Below, in pieces: positions 51,311 through 61,579 of a stretch of DNA of 64,000 bases (its first letter is position 1; each line of letters opens with the position of its first letter). The stretch is from Capra hircus. Lineage: Eukaryota; Chordata; Mammalia; Artiodactyla; Bovidae. The position numbers were made by a program, and so were the translations under genes. The stretch is from contig NC_030817.1 in the NCBI RefSeq assembly GCF_001704415.2, forward strand, positions 57,521,550-57,585,549, given 5' to 3'. The notes beneath the pieces are model-generated. The model did not search any database and was not told where the DNA came from. It was given only the letters and a program-made list of their open reading frames with translations.

Positions 51311-52269
51311 TGTTCTAAAAATTAAAGCAGTGCACATCATTGTCAGAAACTGTATCCAAGAACAAAGCCTAGATTTTTTTTTTATCCAGCCAAACTATCT
51401 GTCTTGTCTGGAAAGCTAGAATAAACTTGCAATGTCTAAAAAAAACGTCCTTCCTTCCCATGCACCATTCTCGGAAGCTACTGAAAAATGTTCTCCACCA
51501 AATAAGGTCATAAACCAGGAAAGACGGAGACATGATTGAGGAAATGAGAGACTTGGTAAACAAGATGAACTAGGGGATTCCTCAGATTAGTGAATGGAGA
51601 TTTCAGATAAACAGTGTACCAACACTGAGAGGGCAGCCAGTCCAGATTGGAGAATGTTCAAAGTTTCCAAGAGAGACTTCTTTAGGAAGATGAAATAGCA
51701 TACTTTATTGATATGAATATCTTGAGGAAATTTAGACAATTGGCGAAGATTTTCCAGGGCAAAATGCTGGTAAATACAGAGAAATCTAAGCAAATGAGTT
51801 AAAAAGATAATACATATAGAAAAATAAAAAACTTGTGTAGGAAAGGAAAAGGAATCATGGTTTACTGTATGGCTCAAGTGTGAATAGGCTTACATAATCA
51901 TTATTACTTACACTGAATATTGAACTAGTCAGAATTATAGTATCACTATAAAGCGTAGTTTGAGAGATAGAAAGGATGCATGTGTATTTTGGGTACAGCA
52001 GGAAGAAAAGAGATCATCTTCCAAAGTGGGAAATCAATGGATAATTCACAAAACTGAAAAAATCAAGAGGTAGCAACACAAGCATGTCATTTAGAAGCAT
52101 AAAGATTAGTTTGAAAATAATTACTTAAAAGAAGTTCAATGGTTTGTTCTCTAGGGAGTAGAAATGGGACAGCAACAGGGGTGAGGGGCAACTTTTTTTT
52201 TTAAACACACTCGGTAAAACTCTTATTCTTTAAACAATGTGCATGTTTAACTTTAATCTCTAAAAAATA
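51311..52269. other. no feature recognised
   Basis: Nearly 1 kb. A 96-codon minus-strand frame (51587-51877) has no recognisable domain and looks like chance. Confidence 0.35.
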
Positions 52270-52985
52270 GTTGTGTATGGCTAATCATCAGAGAAATGCA
52301 AATCAAAACCACAGGATGATACCTCACACCTGTCAGAATGACTGTCATCAAAAAGAATGCAAATAACAACATGCTGAGGGAGATGAGAAGAGGAAACCAT
52401 AGTATACTGTTGGTGGGAATGCAAATTGAAGCCATTACTGTGGAAAACAGTATGGACGTTTCTCAAAGAACTAAAAATAGAACTACGATATGGTCCAGCA
52501 GTTCCACTACTGGGTATCTTCCCCAAAAAGCATAAGCATTAATTTAAAAAGATATACACACCCCATTATCCATAGCAGCATTATTTACAGTTGCCAAGAT
52601 ATGGGCACAACCTAAGTGCCAATCAAGAGTCGAATAGAGGGAGTTCCCTGGCGTTTGCAGCAACACTGATAGACTTTCGGGGCACTATGCTAAATGAAGT
52701 AAGTCAGAGAGTGACAATTATGATATCATTTTTATGTGGAATCTAGAAAACACAACAAACGAGTGAATTCAAAAAGAGACTTAGGGATATAGAGAACAAA
52801 CTAGTGGTTACCAGTGGGGAAAGGAGATGGTGAAGGGGCAAAATAGAGGTGGGGTTGAAGTGTTATCATGGGATTATACGAAATCACATGTGTGAAACTT
52901 TGAAAACTGTAAAACGCCATAGAATTTAAAGACTCTTGTTCAACTGAACAAAAATAGTTGTTTATTAAAAAAATGGTAAGGGAAA
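52270..52985 (+). mobile_element. L1 ORF2 C-terminus and 3' UTR
   Basis: Sense L1: 'agagaaatgcaaatcaaaac' (52290), 'tgctgagggagatgagaaga' (52373), 'ctgttggtgggaatgcaaat' (52408), 'tttgcagcaacactgataga' (52654), 'tgaagtaagtcagagagtga' (52696), and the 3' UTR 'gttaccagtggggaaaggag' (52808). An internal stretch is replaced by a SINE remnant at 52639. Not coding. Confidence 0.87.
52639..52653 (+). mobile_element. 15-bp CHR SINE head remnant
   Basis: GGGAGTTCCCTGGCG is the 5' start of a CHR SINE. It replaces about 60-70 bases of L1 that should precede 'tttgcagcaacac'. A deletion removed most of the SINE and neighbouring L1. Confidence 0.6.
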
Positions 52986-54181
52986 AAAAACAATTTAGAA
53001 CACAGTTATTCTCTGTAAACAATAAATTTTGCTATGGTGAAAATCCCAGTTCAGTACATAGATCTTTGTCTACGTTTCTGATTTATCAGTTAATATGCTT
53101 TTGCTAACCGTGTTTTTAAATGGCATTAGGAAATTTCTTATCACTCATAATAGAATTTGAGAAGTAGGTCAGGTGTGGGTTTTTTGTTTATTTGCTTTGG
53201 ATTATATGATGATTCCAGCTTTGTAAGAATTTCATCCAAATACCACAACATGCGGTTAAGAAGGGGAATTTGCTTCTAGCTCATAGGAGCGAGAAAGCCC
53301 TTCCCAGAAGCTCCCAGCAGACTTTTATTCTTACATCTCTTACCATAACTGGGTCATAAGCCCTCTTTTAAACTAGTCACTGACTCGGGAAATGGGATTT
53401 CAATAATTGTCTTAGACTGATGTTCTTGGGTGAAATGGATGTTTGAAGCTGACCACAACGTCTGCTACCCTAGTCATTATGTGTTAAGTACTTTTTGAGA
53501 AACTCCTCTTTCAGGAAGCTTTACTCTTTAGTTGAAGGTAAAAAATGAGTGGATAAAGCAATCATCAATATGGACAGGGCCACAGGTCCATATTTATTGA
53601 ATGAATAAGGTGAATGCAAAAAAAGCTGTTTGACATAGATGTAAGTGATTTAGGAGAGTTGTAAATTAGGGGGAAATAAATGAAACTGTAACACCAGACC
53701 AGAAAGCTGCTTGAGGAAGAAAGAAGACTTCAACAACTGTTTCCTTCTTAGCTAGTCGCAGTGCTGGTCTACTTTTGTCCAGGGTGTGCTGGTAGATGTT
53801 TAACCACGTTGGAGGAGGAGATGGGGCTTTTTGTAGTATTTACCAATTTTCATAATGTAAATAAAACCCTGGGTGATTTTAATCTGTCAAGGTGGAGTCA
53901 ACTGCTCTGCATACCACTGCTTCTCTTTAAAGAGGATTGTTTAAACTTCTAATGAATCTCCTGAGACCACATATTGACAAAAGTAACATTTCACTTTTTT
54001 AGCCTTGTAAATGATCAATAATAAAACCTAGGTTACCAATATAAGGTAGTTGATTTTGGTGTTTTGGACAGTGGTGTGTTAGAGAGTTGTAATTTTAAGA
54101 TAATATTAAATACTGGTCTGTGTAGACTTTGAGAAATGAAAAAAACCTGCTGTTCGCCTTAGGCGGTAGGTAAAATGTTAC
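52986..54181. other. no gene; weak L2 end
   Basis: 1.2 kb. 53578-53616 ('ccacaggtccatatttattg') may be an L2 terminus. The rest is unassigned and has no exon-like frame. Confidence 0.35.
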
Positions 54182-54660
54182 TAATTCAGCTTTTATGGAG
54201 CACCAACTATGTGCTCAGCGCTGTAAAAACGAAATAAATAAGACTAGAATCTCACGGGCCACTCTCCTCAGTCTGATAGGAAGACAAAAAATTATCAACG
54301 GGTAAGTTCAAGTGGAAATGTGGTAAAGACTCTTGGGCTTTAAAGTGCTGGAAGAACACAAAGGAGAAGTCAGCTACATTTGGGGACATCTTGGAAGAGG
54401 GTGTTTAAATTTTATCTTGAAAGGATATATGGCATTTGCATTGAGGAGATGAAAGGATCATTCCAGACAATAGGAAGCACATGCTCCTAATTGCTGAGGG
54501 ATGAAAAATCTAATATGTTTCATGGTTTTTTGTGTGATGTGCAGTTAAAACCCAGGATGGATAGAGGACAGAGAGAAAAGAAAGATAATCAAAGGCCATA
54601 TTGTGAAAGGGCTTAAGTCATATTGTGGAGTTTGGATTTCCTTATTATTGAGTATGAAAC
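54182..54660 (-). mobile_element. L2 LINE, antisense
   Basis: A long diverged copy: 'gagcaccaactatgtgctca' (54199), 'aagagggtgtttaaatttta' (54395), 'aggatcattccagacaatag' (54453), 'gggcttaagtcatattgtgg' (54609). Confidence 0.75.
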
Positions 54661-54744
54661 TTCTTAATATAAGATTTTAATATGAAAGTTTCTGCTACTC
54701 CATGTCTTTAATCAAACCTGGTGTTTATGATTCTTTATAATTAA

Positions 54745-54965
54745 TGACTTGATGAGGAAGATGCTTTTGTCATTTTAATTTGTGCCTTCTTAGTTATGAG
54801 TATGGTTGAATATAATTTTTAGAATATATCTATTGGTCATTTGTATTTCTTCTGTGTGTTGCTTGTTCCTAACCTTTACTCAGTTTTCTCTTGAATTATT
54901 TGTTTTTCCTAATTTGTAGGAGCAATTTATATGACCTATAGATATGAATCCTTCATTTTAAGGCT
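54745..54965 (-). mobile_element. possible L1 fragment, antisense
   Basis: 'attggtcatttgtatttctt' (54832) and 'gtaggagcaatttatatgac' (54917) resemble the L1 stretch before 'gttgagttgtaggagttctttat'. Diverged. Confidence 0.45.
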
Positions 54966-55084
54966 TTTCTAGCTTTTGTGATGGATGGATTAAAAAAAAG
55001 AGAGATTATTGTCAATTTGGCCAATTCACCAACATTTGGGAGATATTATAATAACCTATAGCCATAGACCAGAGATGATGATGT

Positions 55085-55292
55085 TTTATTTAGTCACTAA
55101 GTCGTGTCCAACTCTTTTTCAACTCCATGGATTATAGCCTGCCAGGCTCCTCTGTCCCTGGGTTTTCCCAGGCAAGAACACTGACATGGGTTGCCATTTC
55201 TTTCTCCAGAGGATCTTCCCAACCCAGGGATCGAACCCATGTTTCCTGCATTGCAGGCAGATTCTTTACCACTGAGCCACCAAGGAAGGAAG
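55085..55292 (-). mobile_element. Bov-tA SINE
   Basis: Antisense full-length copy: 'ttagtcactaagtcgtgtcc' (55091) to 'gagccaccaaggaaggaagc'. A four-base duplication (GGAAGGAAG) alters the very start of the head. Confidence 0.92.
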
Positions 55293-55311
55293 CCCCAAAG
55301 GTCTTTGATAA

Positions 55312-55362
55312 GATTGTTGTTGTTGTTTAGTTGCTAAATTGTGTCTGACTCTTTTGCAACCC
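55312..55362 (-). mobile_element. Bov SINE 3'-end fragment
   Basis: Antisense tail with (GTT)n then 'tagttgctaaattgtgtctg' and 'actcttttgcaacccc'. Confidence 0.75.
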
Positions 55363-55465
55363 CAGAGATAATGTGATGTTAAACTGTGGCAATGGGGGAA
55401 GAGGGCAGTAGACCAGAGATCAAGCTGCCTGCCATCCAGTGGCTTTGTAGTGGAGTTTGGATTAA
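55363..55465. other. short unassigned spacer
   Basis: Nothing recognised. Confidence 0.3.
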
Positions 55466-55481
55466 ATGTCAGTACTGCTGC

Positions 55482-55660
55482 TGCAAGAACACTGGAGTGG
55501 GTTGCCATTTCCTTCTCCAATGCATGAAAGTGAAAAGTTAAAGTGAAGTCGCTCAGTCTTGACTCTTCGCGACCCCATGGACTGCAGCCTACCAGGCTCC
55601 TCCGTCCATGGGATTTTCCAGGCAAGAGTACTGGAGTGGGGTGCCATTGCCCTCTCCAAA
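55482..55660 (-). mobile_element. BOV-A2 SINE, 3' end deleted
   Basis: Antisense BOV-A2 in which the terminal ~95 bp of the second unit are gone. The linker 'tgcatgaaagtgaaaagtta' (55520) and the first unit are complete. The duplication ATGTCAGTACTGCTGC / ATATCAGTACTACTGC at 55466-55481 and 55661-55676 survives. Confidence 0.9.
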
Positions 55661-55676
55661 ATATCAGTACTACTGC

Positions 55677-56170
55677 CTTTTAATTTAGTGCTTTTTCTAT
55701 AATACATTGTCTCCTTTACTCCCCTTTCCTTCTGATCTATGAAAGAAAAATAAAGAGAGTTTTAAACAGCAGAGTCTACAGTAAGGTTAAAATGAACTGA
55801 GGCTCTAATTTAGGAATCCTATATAAAAGAGAGAAAACATAGATGAGTATTTTTTATTGGCTCTCAGAATATGACTGCCTTTCTAAGTATGAATGCTAAG
55901 GGAAGAAACATAAAGGAAAAGATGGATAAATTTTTACGAAACAATTTAAATTTCGTTTTGTCAGAAAAGATCATAAACATCTCTATAGGATCCTGCTCCA
56001 GTGCAGTCCTCTCATGTTCCTTGTGTCAGTCAGCCTAAAAGTGGGTGTCATCTTTTTTTCTTCTTGACACTTGCGGATCTCGCTTTCTTTCCTTATTCTT
56101 TAAAACCTCCTAGGTTTGTAAGTCTTGTCTTTTGTCTGTTTTAAGTAATTTTATAGATTCTGGGTTGCTT
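55677..56170. other. no feature recognised
   Basis: 0.5 kb without an assigned element. Confidence 0.35.
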
Positions 56171-56184
56171 CCCCTCGTTCATTC

Positions 56185-56301
56185 ATTCATTTTGGCCATG
56201 CTGCGTAACATGTGGGATCTTAGTTCCCCAACCAGGGATGGAACCCATACACCCTGCATTCGGAGCACAGAGGCTTAACCATTGAACCACCAGAGACGTG
56301 C
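56185..56301 (-). mobile_element. CHR-type SINE, short
   Basis: Antisense: 'acatgtgggatcttagttcc' (56208), 'accagggatggaacccatac' (56230). Flanks CCCCTCGTTC / CCCCTCATTC at 56171 and 56302. Confidence 0.9.
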
Positions 56302-56345
56302 CCCCTCATTCTTTAATTGGAGTGTTTAATTTGGTTACATTTAAC

Positions 56346-57197
56346 CTGACCTGCCTCTTAAGAAACCTATATGCAGGTCAGGAAGCAACAGTTAGAACTG
56401 GACATGGAACAGCAGACTGGTTCCAAATAGGAAAAGGAGTATGTCAAGGCTGTATATTGTCACCCTGCTTATTTAACTTATATGCAGAGTACATCATGAG
56501 AAACGCTAGGCTGGAAGAAGCACAAGCTGGAATCAAGATTGCCAGGAGAAATATCAGTAACCTCAGGTATGCAGATGACACCACCCTTATGGCAGAAAGT
56601 GAAGAGAAACTAAAAAGCCTCTTGATGAAAGTGAAAGAGGAGAGTGGAAAAGTTGGCTTAAAGCTCAACATTCAGAAAACGAAGATCATGGCATCTGGTC
56701 CCATCACTTCATGGCAAATAGATGGGGAAACAGTGGAAACAGTGTCAGACTTTATTTTGGGGGGCTCCAGAATCACTGCAGATGGTGATTGCAGCCATGA
56801 AATTACAAGACTCTTACTTCTTGGAAGGAAAGTTATGACCAACGTAGACAGCATATTAAAAAGCAGAGACATTACTTTGCCAACAAAGGTCCATCTAGTC
56901 AAGGCTATGGTTTTTCCAGTAGTCATATATGGATGTGAGAGTTGGACTGTGAAGAAAGCTGAGCGCTGTAGAATTGGTGCTTTTGAACTGTGGTGTTGGA
57001 GAAGACTCTTGAGAGTCCCTTGGACTGCAAGGAGATCCAACCAGTCCATTCTAAAGGAGATCAGCCCTGGGATTTCTTTGGAAGGAATGATGCTGAAGCT
57101 GAAACTCCAGTACTTTGGCCACCTCATGCGAAAAGTTGACTCATTGGAAAAGACTCTGATGCTGGGAGGGATTGGGGGCAGGAGGAGAAGGGGATGA
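56346..57197 (+). pseudogene. BovB reverse-transcriptase fragment (partial, broken)
   Basis: The open frame that begins in upstream DNA at 56298 enters BovB sequence at about residue 17 and continues to residue 299. Visible reverse-transcriptase motifs are GVCQGCILSPCLFNLY (residues 47-62) and the catalytic YADD (residues 91-94, bases 56568-56579). LKLNIQKTKIM (residues 121-131) follows, then the RTE C-terminal region with ELWCWRRLLRVPW (residues 229-241). The family protein is about 1,000 residues with an N-terminal AP endonuclease. Here only the polymerase palm and C-terminal part remain. TGA at 57195-57197 sits where other copies have CGA, a probable CpG-decay nonsense change. An extra T near 57232 adds a frameshift. 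It is not a functional enzyme. Confidence 0.93.
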
Positions 57198-57353
57198 CAG
57201 AGGATGAGATGGCTGGATGGCATCACTGACTTCGATGGACGTGAATCTGAGTGAACTCCGGGAGTTGGTGATGGACAGGGAGGCCTGGCATGCTGTGATT
57301 CATGGGGTCACAAAGAGTCGGACACGACTGAGCGACTGAACTGAACTGAACAT
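56347..57353 (+). mobile_element. BovB LINE, best copy in the window
   Basis: About 1 kb of the 3' part of the RTE-clade LINE that entered ruminants by horizontal transfer (established for BovB as a family). It starts at 'gacctgcctcttaagaaacc' inside the polymerase domain and ends at the 'gactgaactgaactgaac' tail. It is close to the usual ruminant consensus, so this is one of the younger insertions here. It is 5'-truncated and lacks the endonuclease and the first part of the polymerase domain. Confidence 0.95.
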
Positions 57354-57596
57354 ATTACTGATGAGATTTATGTTTGCCATTTGCTGTTTATTTTCTATAT
57401 GTTTTATGTCTTTTTTGTTCCTCTGTTCCTCCACCAAGTCTTCTTTTGTGTTAAAGGGAGGTATTCTAATGTACCATTTAAATTCCTTGATGGTTTCTTT
57501 TAATAAAACATTTAGAGCTGTTTTCTTAGTGGAATAATCTAGTTTGGATTAATACCAATTTAATTTCAGTAGTATGCAAAAACTGTATATATGTGA
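57354..57596. other. no feature recognised
   Basis: A quarter kilobase of A+T-rich DNA. Confidence 0.3.
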
Positions 57597-58163
57597 TAAG
57601 CAGAATAAAGGCCACCTAAAGATATCCTATGACCCCTGGAACATGTAAATGTTAGCTTACATGCATGTGTGTGTGCTCAGTCACTTCAGCCGTGTCCACC
57701 TCTTTGTGAACTGTAGCCGTCCAGTTTCCTCAGCCGATGGGATTCTCCAGGCAAGAATACTGGAGTGGGTTGCCATGCCCGTCTCCAGGGGATCTTCCCA
57801 ACCCAGGGACTGAGCCTGTGTCTCCTACATTGCAGGTGGATTCTTCACCAACTGAGCCTCCAGGGAAGCTGATTACCTTACATAGCAGAGCAATTTTCTA
57901 TATGTGATTAAGGATTTTGAGATGGAGAGAGTAGCCTGGATTATCCAGGTGAGCCCAGTGTAATCACAAAAGTCTTGATAAGGGAAAGTGGGAGATAGGG
58001 AAGTAAGAGAGAAAGATTTCAAGATATTATACTGCTGGTTTTGAATATGGAGGAAGATGGTGCCATGAGCTGGGGCATGCAGGCAGCTTCTAAAAAGAAG
58101 AAAACAAATTTCCCCTAGAGCCTCTGCAAAGAAATGTAGCCCTACCAAAGTCTTGTCCTCTGC
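57597..58163 (+). mobile_element. MLT1-type LTR (ERVL-MaLR), split
   Basis: 57597-57663 ('gccacctaaagatatcctat' at 57611) and 57870-58163 ('ggattatccaggtgagccca' at 57937, 'agcttctaaaaagaagaaaa' at 58086, 'cccctagagcctctgcaaag') match the same LTR type as 44652-45152. A Bov-tA separates the parts. The right end of the LTR is missing. No internal viral genes. Confidence 0.75.
57666..57869 (-). mobile_element. Bov-tA SINE
   Basis: Antisense full-length copy with a small deletion in 'ctttgtgaactgtagccgtc'. Diverged flanks 'agcttacat' / 'accttacat' suggest the target duplication. Confidence 0.92.
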
Positions 58164-58577
58164 CATTCTACAGAAACTGCCCTTGTCAAAGTTACCAGTG
58201 ACCTCTCTATTGGTAAATCCAATGATCAATTCTTAACATTTTTTAAATAGGCATTTTCTTGAGACACAATTTACATGCCATGAAATTCACATATTAAAAG
58301 TATGAAATTTGGGGGATTTTAGTGTATTCACAGACTTATGCAACTATCACTATTATATGATCACTATTTTAGATCATTTACATCACCCCAGAAAGAAACT
58401 CCATGCCTGTTAGTAGTCAGTATACATTCCTGCCTCCTCCTCACCTTTGGAAACCATTACTCTGCTTCTGACTTAACATTTCATATCAGTGGAATTAAAT
58501 AATATATGGCCCTTTGAGTGTGGTTTCTTTCACTTGGAATAATGTTTTTAAAGATCATCCATGTTACAGGATTTATC

Positions 58578-58888
58578 TATACTTTGGGTTTTTTTAAGGT
58601 TTTTTTTTTTAATTTATTTTTGGCTGCACTAGGTCTTCAATGCTGTGCATGGGCTTTCTCTAGTTGCAGCGAGTGGGGACTCCTCTCTAGTTGCAGTGTA
58701 TAGACTTCATTCGCATTTTGATGGCTTTGCTTGTTACAGAGGACAGGCTGTAGGCGCTCAGGCTAGGCTGAGTAGTTGTGGCATGCAGGCCTAGTTGTGT
58801 GGCATCTGGAATCTTCCTGGACTAGCAATCAAACCTGTGTCTCCTATATTGACAGACTGGTTGTTAATCACTGGGCCACCAGGGAAGT
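58578..58888 (-). mobile_element. CHR-2-like SINE, long form
   Basis: Antisense, about 310 bp: T-rich tail, 'ttggctgcactaggtcttca' (58620), 'ctagttgcagcgagtgggga' (58660), 'gtagttgtggcatgcaggcc' (58772), B-box complement, head at 58886. The flanks ACTTTGGG / ACTTTGTC are a weak duplication. Confidence 0.9.
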
Positions 58889-59286
58889 CCACTTTGTCCT
58901 TTTTTATAGCCAAATATTCCATTGTATGGATATAAACTCATTTTATTCATCGGTTCATCAGTTGATGGACAAATTTAAGTTCATTCTCTTTTCTGGTTAT
59001 TATGAATAATGTTGCTGTGAACATTCATGTGCACAATTTGTGTGGACTTGTGTGTTCAATTCTTTTGGTTTTATACCTAGGAATGGAATTGCTAAGTCAC
59101 ATGATAACTCTGGTTAACATTTTGAAGACCTGCCAAACTTTGCCCAAGTGGCTGCACCAGTTTGCAGTCCTACCAGCAATGTTAGAAGGTTCCAGCTTGT
59201 CCTTACCAGCACTTGTTATCCTCTTTTATTTGAACCATCTTCATGAGTGTGAAGTGATTTTAATTTGCATTTTCCTTATTATTAGT

Positions 59287-59491
59287 TGGGTTTCCCCGAT
59301 GGCTCAGCTGGTAAAGAATCTACCTGCAATGCAAGAGACGCAGGTTCGATCCCTGGCTTGGGAAGATGCCCTGGAGTAGGAAATGTCATCCACTCCAGTA
59401 TTCTTGCCTGGATAATCCCATGTTCAGGGGAGCCTGATGGGTACAAAGCATGGGGTTGCAAAGAGTAGACATGACTGAGCATATGGCACAT
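59287..59491 (+). mobile_element. Bov-tA SINE
   Basis: Sense copy 'ttgggtttccccgatggctc' to 'gactgagcatatggcacatg'. Flanks 'attattagt' / 'ataattagt'. Confidence 0.92.
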
Positions 59492-59591
59492 GATAATTAG
59501 TGGTTCTGATCATTTTTTCGTTTGCTTGTTGGTCATTTGTATATATACTTACTTTTTTGGGAAAAAAGTCTCTATTTGGATCCTTTGCCTT

Positions 59592-59712
59592 TTTTGTTGT
59601 TGTTGTTGGTCACCCAATTTGTGAGATTGTAATTCCCTGACCAGGGGCTGAACCCTGGAGCTGGGCAGTGAGATCCTGGAAGGCTAACCACTGGACCAAC
59701 AGGGGTTTCCCC
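59592..59712 (-). mobile_element. CHR-type SINE, short
   Basis: Antisense with (GTT)n-like tail at 59595-59609, 'taattccctgaccaggggct' (59630), head near 59711. Flanks 'gatcctttgcc' / 'agaccctttgcc'. Confidence 0.85.
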
Positions 59713-60735
59713 AGACCCTTTGCCCATTTTTAATTGGGTTGTCTTTTTGTTAACAGATATGTGATTTGCACATGTTTTTCTCTACTCCCTAGTAGGTTAT
59801 CTTTTTACTTTAATAGTTCTCAGTTCTCAATCCTTTTCTTACTTGGCCTTTCAGCAGATTTGATTACTTTCTCTTTCCTATACTTTCTTCACTTGATTTC
59901 GAGAACATCACAGTTTCCTGATTGTTTTTCTCACCTTATTGTATTCTTCACCTCAGTCTCCTTTGCTGCTTATTTTTAGTCTCTTCAAACTCTAAGCATT
60001 GAAGTGCCCATGGACTCAGCCCTATTCTCCATTATCTCCTCTGCTCTCATTTATATGCTGACAACTTCACATTTACTATCCGTCTTGTGTATTCATCTGC
60101 CTACCTGACAATTTGACTTAATAGATATCTGATAGGCATTTCGAACTTAAAACATGTCCAAAATCAAAACTTCTGAACTTTTTGTCCAAAACCTGATCCT
60201 CTCTCAGTCTTCATCATCTCAGTAAATAGCGATTCCATTTTCTAATTGCTTGGATGGAGGAGTCACTCTTCTCATTCTCTCCCTCTCCACATACAATCCA
60301 TCATGAAGTTATACTGGCTTTATCTTCAGAATATTTAGAATCTAACTCTTCCTACCACTTTCCCTGCTTCCAGCTGATCTAAACAACTGTGGATTATTGT
60401 AATAGCCCTTACCTAGTCCCCTTGTGTTTAGTGCCTTAGCAGTCAGAATGACCCTTTTAAAGCATATCAAATTATTTTACTCCTCTACTTAAACCCATAT
60501 AGTGGCTTCTCAAATCATTCAAAAGTCTCAAAGTTCTTACAGTCGCTTAGATCATCTGGCTCCTATTTTCACTCTTAGCTCCTTTACTGTCTCGTCTCCC
60601 TCTGTCACTCTTTTCCTTAATACTCCTCAGATGCTCCAGGCACATCCCTAGCTCACGGCCTTTATGTGTGTTGTCCTTGTGTCTGCAATACCCATCCTTC
60701 TGTTATTCTTAGGGCTTCAATAACAGTGCTACGCA

Positions 60736-61026
60736 GACCCAAATTAAAGCCAAAAGCCAAAGGAAAAATCGGAATAATCTGATTTTTATTTAAATCTCAG
60801 TATTTTGTTCATTGTGATTTTTTGTATTAATTTTGACTTTTAAAAAATATTGTATTAAAATATCATTTCTTGATTACTGAGGTTCTTGGTACTCCCTTAA
60901 ATTTTGCACCCACAGTCAATACTTTTCGTGCCTCATTTGCCTGTCATTTGCCTCACCCTATTCAAGAAACCAGGAATAGAAGGGAATTTCTTCCTGATAG
61001 AGAGTATGTATCATAAACCTACAGCT
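60736..61026. other. no feature recognised
   Basis: 0.3 kb without an assigned element. Confidence 0.3.
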
Positions 61027-61038
61027 AACACTGTAGCT

Positions 61039-61310
61039 CGGAGAAGGCAATGGCAGCCCACTCTAGTACTCTTGCCTGGAAAATCCCATGGACGGAGGAG
61101 CCTGGTGGGCTGCAGTCCATGGGGTTGCTAAGAGTCGGACACGACTGAGCGACTTCACTTTCACTTTTCACTTTCATGCATTGGAGAAGGAAATGGCAGC
61201 CCACTCCAGTGTTCTTGCCTGGAGAATCCCAGGGACGGGGGAGCCTGGTGGCTGCCGTCTATGGGGTCGCACAGAGTCGAACACGACTGAAGCGACTTAG
61301 CAGCAGCAGC
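61039..61310 (+). mobile_element. BOV-A2 SINE, full length
   Basis: Both Bov-A units and the 'cacttttcactttcatgcat' linker are present. (GCA)n tail. Duplication AACACTGTAGCT / AACATTGTAGCT at 61027-61038 and 61311-61322. Little diverged, so a recent insertion. Confidence 0.96.
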
Positions 61311-61322
61311 AACATTGTAGCT

Positions 61323-61579
61323 AACATTGAAAAACTGAATACTTTTCGCCTTAGGATAAAGCCTGAGGTAAGGATTTCCCCTCTTATTCATTCTATCCAT
61401 CATTACTCTGGAGGTTCCAGCCAGTCCAGTAAGACTGGAAAAAAAGAAATAAAAGACATCCAGAATTAAAAAGGAAGAAATAAAACTCTTTATGTAAATA
61501 AAGATGTTATGATCATTTGTGTAGAAAATGCTACAAGGAAAAAAACAGGTAACATGAGGTTTTAACAAAGAACTATTTT
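61323..61579. other. no feature recognised
   Basis: A quarter kilobase, A-rich to the right. Confidence 0.3.

Larger units (their letters stand above)
58236..59808 (-). mobile_element. L1 3' half inserted in L2, antisense
   Basis: From the 3' UTR ('cacatattaaaagtatgaaa' at 58288) through 'tattccattgtatggatata' (58915), 'ggttattatgaataatgttg' (58995), 'aggaatggaattgctaagtc' (59079), 'gtgaagtgattttaatttgc' (59249) and 'ttgcccatttttaattgggt' (59721). Three SINEs interrupt it: 58578-58888, 59287-59491 and 59592-59712. Confidence 0.85.
58165..60735 (+). mobile_element. L2 LINE, ORF2 3' part, split by an L1
   Basis: 58165-58232 ('gaaactgcccttgtcaaagt' at 58172, 'ggtaaatccaatgatcaatt') joins in L2 order to 59811-60735 ('cttggcctttcagcagattt' at 59843, 'tctcagtctcctttgctgct' at 59951, 'cctacctgacaatttgactt' at 60100, 'ctgtggattattgtaatagc' at 60386, 'gcttagatcatctggctcct' at 60544, 'gctcacggcctttatgtgtg' at 60651). 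This is a long, clearly recognisable L2 with a decayed reverse-transcriptase frame. Confidence 0.85.

Noticed and set aside
56672..57226. 184-codon minus-strand frame
   Set aside because: Antisense shadow of the BovB polymerase frame on the plus strand.
61039..61310. CRISPR-like direct repeats
   Set aside because: The repeated blocks are the two units of a BOV-A2 SINE. No regular spacer array exists anywhere in the window.
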